Source: Certhia americana
Lineage: Eukaryota > Chordata > Aves > Passeriformes > Certhiidae
Reading direction: 5' to 3'
DNA: 64,000 bases
Assembly: GCA_018697195.1 (NCBI GenBank)
Contig: CM031858.1
Coordinates: 90,987,120 to 91,051,119 of the forward strand
Both the position numbers and the translations under genes were made by a program. A model generated the notes under the pieces. It was given only the letters and a program-made list of their open reading frames with translations, was not told the origin of the DNA and did no database searches. Within the stretch, counting starts at the first letter, position 1; each line of letters opens with the position of its first letter. This document shows, piece by piece, positions 52,301 through 63,155 of this stretch.

Positions 52301-52868
52301 TTGCATTACTGTTTTGGTTCTACTTGGATAAAATACAGTGTGTATTTATACCTCTTCCAAAGAGACAATGGAGAGAACTAAATCCACACATTCAAATTTT
52401 ATGTAGTTGTCTCCACATCATGCAGGTAGGACAGTTTATCATTTTTCATTCCAGTTTCTCAAATAAATTCATCCACCTTGTTTACAGATTATAGTTGTAC
52501 TCCTCTACTTGCATGGAAATAGGCATGCACTGACCTGCAATACTGTGTTCCCCAGCCACTTTTATTATAGTCACAGAAATATTTTTTCTGGCATCATTTT
52601 ATAAGAAAACTTTAGACCTTTCCTGATTTGGGCTAGCTTCAGAATTATGAAGGTCCTCTGTTAGGATCTCTATCCACATTATTTCTCCTTGAAACTAAAA
52701 TTCCAACATCATATTTTATCCTATTAAATTCAGTAGGTGATATGTAAGTGTTTCAAATCTGACCAAATTAAACATTATATGAACATTGCAAACCCTGTAA
52801 AAGACTATGACACAGAAGTATACTCTATATTGATGTAGCATACTCACATCTTCACTTCTGAACATCAA
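49325..52868. other. Unique non-coding DNA
   Basis: No recognised gene or repeat family. A 12-base word (GGTCACTGAGGG) is repeated in tandem near 49718-49741. The 49800-50560 stretch is richer in GC and more complex than its flanks, without a coding signature. Confidence 0.4.
49718..49741 (+). repeat. Short tandem duplication
   Basis: Two adjacent copies of a GGTCACTGAGGG-type unit. Confidence 0.75.
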
Positions 52869-53370
52869 TGTGTGGGTCCTATGTGCCCAACAGCCAAACA
52901 CCCACCCAGCTTCTCACTCACACCTGCTCCACAGTCAGGCAAGGTAAGAAAATAGATCAGAAATTTTCCTGTCTGCATAAAGAGAATTAGAAATAGATTC
53001 AGGTAGTGAGAAACAAAGACTTCATATGTCCTCCCCCCTTTCCCCTGCACTGCATGAAGTTCAACACTCCAGACTCCTCTACTGCCTCCCCTGGAGTGGC
53101 AGTGGAGAGAATGGGAGAAGTGTGTGTACAGCACACAGCAGCTCCTCTCTGCCCTCCCTTCCCCCTCACACTGTTCCACTGATCCATCACGGACTGCAGT
53201 CTTTCAGGAACCTGCCCGTATGGTATTTTTTCACCCTTTCTTATCCAGATTTTCCCCAAGGTGACACCACCTTGGCTGCAGGGCTCAGTGATGCCCTGTG
53301 GCATGGGCTGTGTCCAGCCACTCCTCACAGAGGTCCCTGCAGCATCTGGGCATCTGCACCTGGAACAGTC
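52869..53370 (-). mobile_element. ERVL-type LTR, degraded
   Basis: A GC-rich island of about 500 bases in AT-rich DNA that reads on the minus strand as a long terminal repeat of an avian class III (ERVL-like) endogenous retrovirus. Supporting blocks are TGCAGTCCGTG, GAACAGTGTGAGGGGGAAG, CAGGGGAAAGGGGGGAGG, then TTTCTCACTACCTGAATCT. The terminal part is GGTGGGTGTTTGGCTG...GGACCCACACA. In the family this end reads as a GGTGGGCA..TGGC block followed by a CCCACCACA-like end. It is diverged and internally shortened. The start boundary (near 53370) is approximate. It has no coding part, and target duplications are not visible. Confidence 0.6.
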
Positions 53371-53489
53371 AAAAATATCAGAATCTACATATATTAAAGC
53401 CAGAAGTAACCAGAAAAAGGGTCAGTCTAATACAAAGTATTACATTTTACTCAGATATGCTCTGATCTGACCATAAACTTACATTTATC
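53371..53489. other. Short unassigned spacer
   Basis: AT-rich sequence between the LTR and the CR1 fragment. No element is recognised. Confidence 0.4.
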
Positions 53490-53690
53490 AGGACAAGAGA
53501 AAATGGCCTAAAGTTGCACCGATGGAGATTGGTTGGATACTAGGAAAAAATTCTTTACAAAAAGGGTGATTTGGAAGAACTGGAATAGGCTGGCCAGGGA
53601 AGTGGTAGAATCATCATCTCTGGAATGCAGCACTGTAGACTCACCAGCACTGCTGATAGACTGCTTTGGGCATCCTGAAGTTCTTATAAC
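53490..53690 (+). mobile_element. CR1 LINE 3' fragment
   Basis: Plus-strand CR1 3' region. It carries GGACAAGAGAAAATGGCC, then AAGTTGCACCGATGGAG, TTGGATACTAGGAAAAAATT, AAAGGGTGATTTGG, GGCCAGGGAAGTGGTAGAAT and CATCATCTCTGGAATG, all in family order. The true CR1 3' end is missing or too degraded to see after about 53690. It is a short internal piece of the 3' region, different in divergence pattern from the copy at 24.8 kb. Confidence 0.85.
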
Positions 53691-55159
53691 ATTCAGTCCC
53701 CAGGTTCTGAGTATTACTTATATTTCACCAAATCTCTGACAGCACAACATTGGTCACCATTTTCTCAGCTGTCACCAATTTTATTGTTTTTTCACTAGAT
53801 TTGAACAACTGAAATAAAGCTTGCTAGGTGGAGGTCTGTCACCTGCATGTTTCTAATCTCCTACTTTCTAGGCAGTACTTGCCTCAGCTCAGCAGCCACC
53901 TCCTTTGGGGCTTTTGCTTCTAATAATCCATCCTTTTTTCTCCTATAGAGATCATACTCCATGAATAGAAAAAAAGTATAATATTCTACATGCTCAGTTG
54001 TTTAGTTTTTAATTCTTTACCAATGATTATTCTGATGGGCACTCAGAAGTGGAAAGAAAAAAGAAATACTAAAATCCCTCTCTATAATATTGGTATCTAC
54101 AGAGCTAGGAAGAAGAAATTCATCAGAGCATTTACCCAATAACAGTCACTCACCATTTTGTTTCTTTCAGGAAGTACAGAGTAAAGAGAAATAACTATGG
54201 TAGAGGAATCAATAACAGTTTTATTTAAGAGAAGTAAAAAGCCTGGCCAACATTAAAATAAGCAAGTTGTCCACTACTAAAGGAAGTCCTACAACAACCA
54301 GACACAGAATTAGACCCACCTGCACCCAATGCAGCAGTCAGAAGAGAATCCTACTCTCCACAGCAAGGACGTAGAGTTAAGGAACCCACACACTAAATGT
54401 AGGGTTAGTACAGCAAAAGCTCTAAGATAACACTCAGGACTGCTGAATAAAGCAGCTTGAAACTAGAGGTGTGGAGCCCTTTCTTTATCTGCTCTTCCTT
54501 GCAGGGATACCCTTCCCTTTAGCCCTGAACTCCTAACATGCACCAACCACACAGTACACTCTGAAGCTCCACAGCAATGTCTTATCATCCCCATTACCTG
54601 TCATTTCCTCTCACACAAACCCTACATTACTAAAATGCCCCTCACCTCCAGCCATCCCAACATGCATCACCCATAGCCCATATATCTCTCCCAGCAGCAC
54701 AACAAGATTATTCTCAAGGAAATACACAACCACTTCTCTGTCTGGAGAGTTTTCCCGATCCTGAACAGAATGGGCTGCTCAGCCACGGGCTTGTTAACAG
54801 TACGTATTCAGTGAGCAAAAGAAATATTTTAACCATTCATCACACTATTCACTGAAGTCTAAAATAATACTGAGCAAGTGTGATACCAGGTGAAGGTGCA
54901 TGTACAGACCTAGAACCTTTATGGGCTGAAAGTTAAGAAATTTTGTGTTATACTTTGGAGAGCATTAGGTCACCACGGTGGACAAGGCAGACAACAGCTA
55001 ATATAAAGCACACTTGAATAAACTCTACATGGGGCTTTGGGAAGTATCCATTGATGGAACAGCATCAGTGCAATAGGCAGTGCTTTAGAAATTCCACCAT
55101 GCATGTGTCATTATAATTTTTCAGCTATTTCTTTTAATATGATTACCCTGCTTCATGTC
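53691..55159. other. Unique non-coding DNA
   Basis: Nothing recognised beyond short open frames. Confidence 0.4.
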
Positions 55160-55290
55160 TTAATTTATTGTTGTCCTTTTCTTTCTTGTGTTTTTTGTTG
55201 TTTTGTTGTGGTTTTGAGTTTGGGGCTTTTTTGGTGAGGTGGGGATTTTGTTTTGATTCCGGGGATTTTTTGAGTACCTCCACCACTTTT
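55160..55290 (+). repeat. G/T-skewed low-complexity tract
   Basis: About 130 bases made almost only of G and T on the plus strand, with TTTTGTTG units and several G-runs (TTTGGGGC, GAGGTGGGG, CCGGGG). The strong strand asymmetry and clustered G-runs could support a G-quadruplex. It creates an apparent Lys/Asn/Gln-rich frame on the minus strand, which is an artefact of composition. Confidence 0.75.
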
Positions 55291-55637
55291 TGGGTATCAC
55301 ATTTTTTCTGGCTCTTAGCTCTTATGTACCCCAAACACAGAAGTGGTGCTGCAGTGCTACTGCTGCAGTAGTACTGTGTATGCCCTCTTCAACTCCATAG
55401 AAAAAGGAAAGTAGACGGGTTCATATTAGAGGAGGATGCACTTAGTTAGAAGGATTCATATTTTTTAATACAGAGAGCAAAAACTAGGATGATTTACTAG
55501 TAAGTTTTAGCTCTTCTACGTTGAAATAATCCACAATGTTAAGTCAAAGCAGTGCAAAATCAGGACTGAATGTCTTCACCATGAAATAAAGGCATAGAAG
55601 GTTTAAATTATTCCAATTTACACACCAGAATGATGGA
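55291..55637. other. Unique non-coding DNA
   Basis: Nothing recognised. Confidence 0.4.
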
Positions 55638-55667
55638 AAAAAGCAGTTAATGGTTTAACTGCTTTTT
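55638..55667. repeat. 13-bp perfect hairpin, 4-base loop
   Basis: AAAAAGCAGTTAA (55638-55650) and its exact reverse complement (55655-55667) flank TGGT. The right arm ends in a T-run, so on the plus strand it looks like an intrinsic-terminator fold. In a nuclear genome that resemblance carries no meaning on its own. A partial repeat of GGTTAATGG follows. Confidence 0.9.
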
Positions 55668-58420
55668 AATTGGTTAATGGTTTTCTAAGTAATTTAGATT
55701 AGGTTGAGTCGTTGGTTAGCATGCTAGTACACTGCAGTATGGCCATAGTTGTTGTACATAGAACACAACCAAATGGAGAAAAGTAGATTTGAGATGAAGA
55801 GGCTTGGCCTTTATTATTCCTCACCCCAAATCCTGTCTAACATGTTAGGCATATAGTTGTATGTTTCTGGTGTAGTTCATATTGTAGCTAGCTCTGATGT
55901 TGAGCTCTTTAGTCTGTTACTAAATCACATATCTCAATTATGTTCTGTTATTATATTGAAATATTACCATATTCTTAAGGCTCAAGTGACTACAAGAGAC
56001 ACAAAAATATGTTCCACGGTACATAGTGTGAAAAGTAATTGGCCTCCAGATACAGAAAAGTGGAAATGTACTGTAGATAATTAGGTCAGTCTTGAGGGCC
56101 ACTTAGGCCTGACTTTGACCCATAGTATTTCTAACTCGTGGATGCAGTTAGAGTAAAACTGCTATAGTTCATACGGAGTGCATATTTAAAGGTCTTTGCT
56201 TGTCATACCATTTGGTACTTTCTCATTTAATAAAAAAAAAAAAAAATCAAAACTTGTAGGAATGAGTATTTAAATTATATATTCATTTTGGCATTGTAAC
56301 TGAGCCTAACAATATTGTTTTGCAGCTCATAAGAGATACTGATTTGTAATATTTTCATGGTTATCACTATATGCAATGCTGTGGGACTTTGACAAACACT
56401 AACACATTTGTAATTCCAAGCTTAATTAATTTGTGGAATAAATATATTTCTCAAATCCTCAACACCTCACTTCACCTCTCTGCTCAACCCACTCACCAGT
56501 GCAAGCTCATTTAAAGAAATCTGAAGGGTATAATTCAGTAAAATGTGCCTTGCTTTTTTTAATGATAAAGTATAATAAAACTCCAATTTGCTTCCATGAT
56601 TAGCTAAATCTAAAACACTGCAAACCTACTACCATGAGCAATAAGGAGCATGTCTGTTAGTGCTTTTCTCAGCTGAGGTATGCGCCCAAGTAACTGTGTT
56701 TTCATTTGTGTTGTACAGGAGTCTCAGAGTGTCTATTTGATTGAAATTAAACTAGAAAGTGCTCACTCCCCATCAGCATCCCTAATGCATACCAGATGGG
56801 CATTCAGACTGTGTAATCATACCAGAACCAGCCAAAAGTAAACCCCATGGAAACATGTACGGTAGGGATGTCAGATACTCTAGCCCTAGAAGGATGTTGG
56901 TGTTATTCTGGACTGATTTACTGGTTAATATTGATATAGCCTGTGATTGTGTGCCTGTAGGCCCAGCTTATGAGAGCAGATCACCTTTACATGCTTCAGC
57001 TTCACTATATAGTTCCATAAGGCTAAAGCAGTAGAGTGTTGCATATAACAACAGGACAGCCTGGGTTAATGGAGCGCAGCAATGCGTAGATCCATGCTCA
57101 AGTACCCTACTTCCAAGATGTGTTTCATTACGTTTATTTTATGTTATAGTTAGTTTATATCTAGTTTCCTCAGCCACGTTCACAATCTCTGACTGCAGTT
57201 CAAATGGACTGTGCAGGGTTACCTGAACACATCACGTGCAGTCAGTCCTTTTCCAAGTATGGGGCAGGATGAATCTCCAGAGTAGGAAGTAAAACAAGTC
57301 CTGGACTTCTGATTTGAATAAAAGCACACGGCTGAAGAGTAAAGCAATCACAATCTGAACTGACTTGGATTAAGTAAACCTGCTGCTGCTCTGAAAGTAG
57401 CAATTTACCTAATGCCTTGATGTTTTGGAGTGAATGCATCTCAAACAAGGCCATCCAACAAGGCCAATATTAAACTTCCTCATTCACACAATTTCAGTCC
57501 CTCTGAATCTCATGGTCTATGATGCTTGCTTTCTCACTGTTTGCAGCATGACCTAACTCTTCAACAGCCATAATATGAATTTTTAAGAGGTTCAAGTCAG
57601 TCCCATGATTAGTCTGGATCTGAACAACTAGAGCTGCCCTTGGTTTTCCAAAGTCATTAAGAAGACAGCAATTTCCACTCCTTGGAGCTGCTGGAGAGAT
57701 GACAGAAGTCCTTAATCTACTGAAGGACATAGCCAGGTTACAAAGGAAAAAAGATGAGAAAACAAAATGTCTACTAAGCATTAAACTAAATAGCCAAAAC
57801 AACCAGTTTTCTGTGGATTCAGCTGTCCTGCAAACTCAACTTTCAGAAAATATTAATGGTATATGAACCAAAATAGTCACTATTCCCAAATTCAATGTAT
57901 TAGCAAGACATACTAAATAACTGGGTTTCAAATTGGTCTCGTGTAACTAGAGCTTCCATGGCCAGTCAGCTAAAAGTCTTCAAAGTCTCTAATCTAATAA
58001 AAAATAGGACTGGTCAGGTAGTCTTTGCCAAATGTATTATTTTAAAAGTACTGCTGTTACTCATCAAAACTGTTCTTCAGCAAACAGCTTTTAGCAGCAT
58101 TTGACCAATTGCGTAGCTGGATTAATATTATTCACTGAATAAACTAATTAATGTACAATAGCAATATTTGCTGAATAATTTATTTGAGGAAAATTCTTTG
58201 TAAGTATTTGACAAGCTCCGTTAAACTCCAATAAAATATAAGACATCACCTAATTAAAAATAATTAAAAGTCTGTTTACAAAAATTAGCCTTATTCTTTG
58301 GTACATGCTTTATGGCATTTGACTAACTCTCCAGTTCCCAGATAAAGTTGTAACTGGATAACTTGTGCAGGAAAACAGATCAAGACTGCTCAAAGCTTTA
58401 AATTTGTATCTTCACTGCTA
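55668..58420. other. Unique AT-rich non-coding DNA
   Basis: No gene or repeat family is recognised. It includes an A15 run at 56232-56246. Confidence 0.4.
56232..56246 (+). repeat. Poly(A) run, 15 bases
   Basis: Simple homopolymer without a recognised retroposon body. Confidence 0.85.
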
Positions 58421-58426
58421 CTTACA
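58421..58426 (+). repeat. Left target-site duplication (CTTACA)
   Basis: CTTACA directly precedes the TG start of the solo LTR and is repeated exactly after its CA end at 59114-59119. A 6-base duplication is the length produced by class II (ERVK/beta-like) integrases. Confidence 0.75.
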
Positions 58427-58576
58427 TGTTGCAGCCTCTATTTGTTTCATTTAGCTGGCTTATTGTTAAAGTTTTAATGTTTATGGTTTGTTCTTATGTT
58501 CCCCAATGTTCTCCCAGAGTTGGTTTATTCCTGAAGTTGTATCCTCCCCTAAGTTATCTTGTATGGCATTTCCCCA

Positions 58577-58843
58577 CCCCTTGTTCCAGCTCCTTTCCTA
58601 TCAATCACTGTTACCCTGCCCCTTGTTCTGGCACCTTCCATGTCACTCCAAACCTGAACCAATCCTTTGAGTGTTCCTCCCCTTGGACATTCCTGGGTGA
58701 TTCCTAACCCTCGATGCCCCATTGGACTATGTGCCCTGCCCTCCCACTTGCCCCAGCTGGCCCCAAAGAAATGCTGTAACCCCTTCACTCTGCCCCTGCT
58801 GATCCCTCACTGGATTGTGTTTGGTACCCACCCCTTGCTCTGG
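58577..58843 (+). repeat. Three U3 copies of CCCCTTGYTCYRG
   Basis: Copies lie at 58577-58589, 58619-58631 and 58831-58843 inside the LTR U3. The last ends 5 bases before the TATA box. This is a typical position for repeated activator sites in retroviral U3 regions. The binding factor is not known. Confidence 0.7.
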
Positions 58844-58848
58844 TGCTG

Positions 58849-58855
58849 TATAAAA
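58849..58855 (+). promoter_or_regulatory. LTR TATA box
   Basis: TATAAAA in the LTR, 53 bases upstream of the AATAAA signal. This spacing fits a compact R region. Confidence 0.75.
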
Positions 58856-58907
58856 TCCTGAGCACAGCAGTGCTTGGGGCTCTTTGGTTCCTGACCCCTT
58901 CAAGTTG

Positions 58908-58913
58908 AATAAA
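58908..58913 (+). promoter_or_regulatory. LTR polyadenylation signal
   Basis: AATAAA within TTGAATAAATCTCC, a context commonly seen at the R/U5 border of avian endogenous retrovirus LTRs. Confidence 0.75.
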
Positions 58914-59113
58914 TCTCCTGTTGACACCTCAACACTGAAGACGTCCTTCTTCTCCTTTCCCCACCTCCTGACTGCAGTGAGAGCCCTTCCACTGCAGAGC
59001 AAGTGTCTCTAAAGGTTCAGCTGTGGGCACAAATCCCACACCGCAATTGTTCCCCCCACCTTGCACAATGCCAGTGTCCTTCCAGCTAGCCCAGGCTCCG
59101 GTGGTCTGTGTCA

Positions 59114-59119
59114 CTTACA
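59114..59119 (+). repeat. Right target-site duplication (CTTACA)
   Basis: An exact copy of the hexamer at 58421-58426, directly after the CA end of the LTR. Confidence 0.75.
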
Positions 59120-62100
59120 CATCAAGACTTGTAAAATATATGCTTCTCACGGAGACCACCTCTTTAGCACACTTCCACTACCAAAACCCAGCCACAAAAA
59201 ATAGATACATCATATCCTTTACTACACCAGGCACACAGAATAGCTCAAGACGTTTCAACAGAGGAGCTGTTGTGTTGGCATGTCTCACTGGAGTGAGAGA
59301 GAGGTAAATGGACACCATGCATGGTGATGGGTCTAGGTAAGACACAATTGCTTAGCCAGCTATTTTATATAATAATTTCTACCTAAAATAAAATCACGTA
59401 TCTTACACCTTGAGGAACTGTAAATATGCCTGTGAAAAAATAGTTGTTCCTTTACAGACAGAATATTTTTTCTGAGTAATGTTTTCCATGTTGGTGTTTT
59501 CTTTTTTATTATTTTTTTTTTTTTAAATTAGCCTTCAGATGTCTCTATTAGATATGTTAATGTCACTGCAGAGTGAATATGCCTTGAGTGAGTTTCTGCC
59601 CCAAGAGGAGGACAAAGTATGCAGAATGCCCAGAGTTTGAGAGGCAAATCTACAATTGCATTTCTGATGGAAGTGCAATTTCTACGTCTGTTTTGGGCCT
59701 CAAAAATATAAGCCTTTCCACTATCAGCATCTGATCTTAATTAATTAATTGGAAATGCCAAAATACTGAGTGGGACTGAACCTTCTGAAAAGTATCTTGA
59801 TTTTGACCTAATTTTATTTATGGACTTTCCTTTCCAAATATGTTCATGCTGACACCTACCTCCCCAAAACCAGTTTCTGTTTTGTCTAAATATTACACCG
59901 GTGAAAAAATGTTCCAAAATTTGGATACTAACTATTTACTGGAAGTACTAATCACTTGTTAAATGTGACTCTCAAATTTCCTGTGTGGCTTGGAGCATAA
60001 ATGATACCTATTTTTTGCACTTCTTGCAGCTTTGTACTCCATTCTAGGCTCTTACTTAAAATCAGGTCTAATCCGGTCTCTGTAACTGTACATAAAATGT
60101 AGCATGCATTGCAATTGTTTGCAGCATCATCTTGCTGCTCACATGATTCTCAGCTGCCCATTGATGCAGAATATTCAGTGGCCACCTTTTATTATATCTC
60201 TGCATTGCTCCATTCATTAGAAACCTTTTTCCTAACACTGTCTTTTACTGATGAGCACTTGACACATCTCCTGGTTGTCTGCCAACCAGTCTTGCCATTA
60301 TTGCTGCCTGAACAACAGGACTTTCAGGACCAGACTTTATTTAAATCCTGTAGCCTTTACCTCCCACTTCTCTTTTGTTTTAGTGGGCATTTTGTCTCCG
60401 TGAAGCATCCATTCAGAATTTGATCTCCCAGTGGTTAATCTCATTACAGATAATCCCATGTACTGAAAATCCTTCCAATAGGATAATCTTGTGAACAGCT
60501 TCCCTCTGTTGCCTTCCCACCATTCTTTCAGGGCTGAATTATTTTGATCTATTAAATAAACGGATCTCACCTACATGTAGTAGTTTTCCCCTTAGACTAA
60601 TTGGTTGGTACTGAAGTACTAACCTCACGCTTTGCATTCAGTCCTATTTCTTTACTGAGTAATAAAGGACCAGGCTGATGTTTTGGTCATTCAGCACAGA
60701 CATATATGAAAGAACTGCAAGATAGCCAACTAGATTCCCACTCAAAGACTGGTGGCAAGAGGATGTACAGGCTTCTGAACAATATTATTACTGAGTGTAT
60801 TAATACCTATCCATTATCTGTGGACTATGGAGATGGTAATTACTATGATAATATAAATGGAAATTAACTACATGTAAATATAAATATAATTTTTCAACTA
60901 ATATATATGAGAGGATATTAATAACTTCAAAACATAAAATTCAGTATTGTAGTTGTAAAGTTTAAGCAATACCTGCTTAATGCAGTTCCATGCAAATAGG
61001 CACTGTAAATCAATTCGTAAAACTTTTGTCATGTATAAGTGAAATAAAATTTAAATTTAAACACTCTCTACATAATGCATGTTTATCAAATTTCTGTATT
61101 CGTAGCAGTCCTGTTTACTCAAGGAAATATTATTCTTACTGTTGTATTAGAGAGAACAAAAATTCCACAGGTTTTAAGTAATTAACATACTCAAGATTTA
61201 AAGATTGAAATGTTGTTCCTAATACAACACTTCTGCAGCTATATGCATGCTCTACTAAGCATCTCATTACAATATCCCTGACAAGCTCTATACCCAGTCC
61301 TTTTCATTACCGAGCCTTTGAGAATGTTTGGCTTTTTTTCCAAAAGAAGACTGGATCAGGTAAGGACAGCTTTGTTTGCCAAATCAAAAAGTGGAGTCAG
61401 ATATTTGAGATCAATTGTATATTATTAAATGGAGGCACTTTATATTTTTCCTAATTTATCTTTTAACATACGCTGAAAAATAATTAATATTCAGGCATCA
61501 GATACAAATCCACCATTCCCATTTCTCCATCTTCAGGGAATTGAAAAATTTAGTTTCTTCTGACATTTGATAGCTAACTTTTAAGAGCTGGAAAATAATC
61601 AAGAATCTGTCAACCTAATAATGCTAATCTTAGGGTGACATAGATCAATACTTCCATGTATTTTAAGTTAGGAAAATGAAATACTTTGAGCAACTAGAAA
61701 ATTTGTTGCCATACAGTACATTTGAAAACTTCTGTTTTCTACACGATCAAATGATAACTAATCTATCATATACTTTGTTGCATTATGCAGCATATGAGCT
61801 AAGTAATTAGCTAGAAGCAAATCTTTTTCATTATTTATCAGGAACTGTTTTCCTCTTCAAATTAGCAGTAGCACAGTAGTCACTAAATAATGAAAAGCTG
61901 CCAAGAAATCCCTCTAATTCACTTAAACTTATTACAATACCAAATATTTCTAATGAAATTTGATTGCTGTCAAAAAAAAGCAAAGAAGTGGATTATTCTT
62001 ATGTTTTTGGAAACATTACATGTTTCAATTGTTTTGAAGCATTAGCAGCAATACAGAGACAATCACATTTCAACCAAGTTAATTATTGTTTTCTCATCTG

Positions 62101-63130
62101 AAAAAGGAACTGGAATTTTGCTGACAATATACAGATTTTTCCCTGTCTTAAAAATAACTTTAGAGCACTCACTAAACTGTAGTCATACTTAAATCCTCTG
62201 TAGGAGTGGCTCTGGTAGCATATGTTTCATGGTTTTCTTAGTAGCAAAATTGTTTCAACAATTTTGTCCTTTAATTATATAAAAATTACTTTTGTTACTT
62301 ATGTTCACATTCTTTTTCTGCATCTGGGAGTCTTTAACGAAGAACTAAACAGGCATTACTCGATCATTGTAAACTTTGACATGAAATATACTTTGCTCAG
62401 CGTTGTGGATAACACAGCATTTTTCTCAAAAATAATCAAGCAAAAAGTAGTTTATACTTTCTGACTATTTCATGCAGAACAATTATCAGAAACATTTGCT
62501 CTTCCTGTATTTTGAATTGTCTGTAGACCTTAAGTTATTTTTGTTTAAAGAAGTGTCTTTTTTTGAAGGAAGACTGGTGCAATATTTCTTTTAAATTTAC
62601 TGTCAAAGTTATGGTACATTCTCATCGCATTTACCAATCAAAGCATCTAAATAACACCTAGGTGCAACTTCATATCAATTATCATACATTGTCATATGTG
62701 GTGTACTGATCTAATTCTTCAAACTATCATGTCCCATAAAACCAATAGGACAAATATAAATAAATATAATACAATCATCTTTAAATACCCAGCACATTGA
62801 CAATACCGCGACTGTTCTACAAACGCATTTTAAATATAACTTTCTGAATGTCAAAGCTAAAAGTCTTTATAGCTTCATAATTTTTTTTACCTTAGGGTCC
62901 TGTTTTTTAAAAAGCCAGTGCAAATATAAAGTATGTTAAGCCTATGAGTGTAAAGCACTTCTATTTGAGAAGCCTTGATCTTAGACCAGCTGGGCTGAGA
63001 ATATAAAACAGCCTTCAGAGCAGCAGCTCAGTATGAGTCATTCTGATATCCCTCTGATGGGGTGAATACTAATAATACATCTCTCTGTTTGTTGTGCTGA
63101 GACTTTTTTTTCCCCCCTCACTCAGACAAG
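59120..63130. other. Unique AT-rich non-coding DNA
   Basis: No gene or named repeat. A T-rich tract lies at 59502-59524. The 60000-60560 part has a 104-codon plus frame overlapped by a minus frame, and neither shows recognisable domains. From about 60840 onward the sequence is very AT-rich. Confidence 0.4.
59502..59524 (+). repeat. T-rich tract
   Basis: TTTTTTATTATTTTT followed by a long T-run. This is simple sequence. Confidence 0.8.
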
Positions 63131-63155
63131 GGAGGGAAGCTTTAAGCTTCTCTCC
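63131..63155. repeat. Short near-perfect hairpin
   Basis: GGAGGGAAGCTT and AAGCTTCTCTCC are reverse complements except for one position, separated by a single T. The 15-base core GAAGCTT-T-AAGCTTC is exact. Confidence 0.8.

Larger units (their letters stand above)
58427..59113 (+). mobile_element. Solo LTR, class II (ERVK-like) endogenous retrovirus
   Basis: A 687-base solo long terminal repeat left after recombination between the two LTRs of an endogenous retrovirus. It starts TGTTGCAGCC, ends TGTGTCA and is flanked by an exact 6-base target duplication. Its parts are visible. The C-rich U3 has three copies of CCCCTTGYTCYRG (58577-58589, 58619-58631 and 58831-58843). A TATAAAA box is at 58849-58855 and an AATAAA polyadenylation signal at 58908-58913. 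U5 ends beyond the GTGGGCACAAATCCCACACC segment. Base composition is sharply richer in C and G than the flanks. It contains no gag, pol or env. The boundaries depend on the target duplication and could be off if that match is chance. With an intact-looking TATA box and poly(A) signal, it could still act as a promoter. Confidence 0.8.

Noticed and set aside
53026..53397. Overlapping frames of 104-123 codons on both strands
   Set aside because: They fall in the GC-rich ERVL-type LTR, where stop codons are rare. They do not resemble a protein family.
55143..55334. Lys/Asn/Gln-rich minus frame
   Set aside because: It is made by the G/T-skewed low-complexity tract.
55638..55667. Hairpin plus T-run as a bacterial-type terminator
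   Set aside because: The fold fits, but everything else in the window points to a vertebrate nuclear genome, where such a structure has no terminator role for RNA polymerase II.
58426..59307. Cluster of Pro/Cys-rich frames on both strands
   Set aside because: They lie in the C-rich solo LTR, which is non-coding. The frames reflect base composition.
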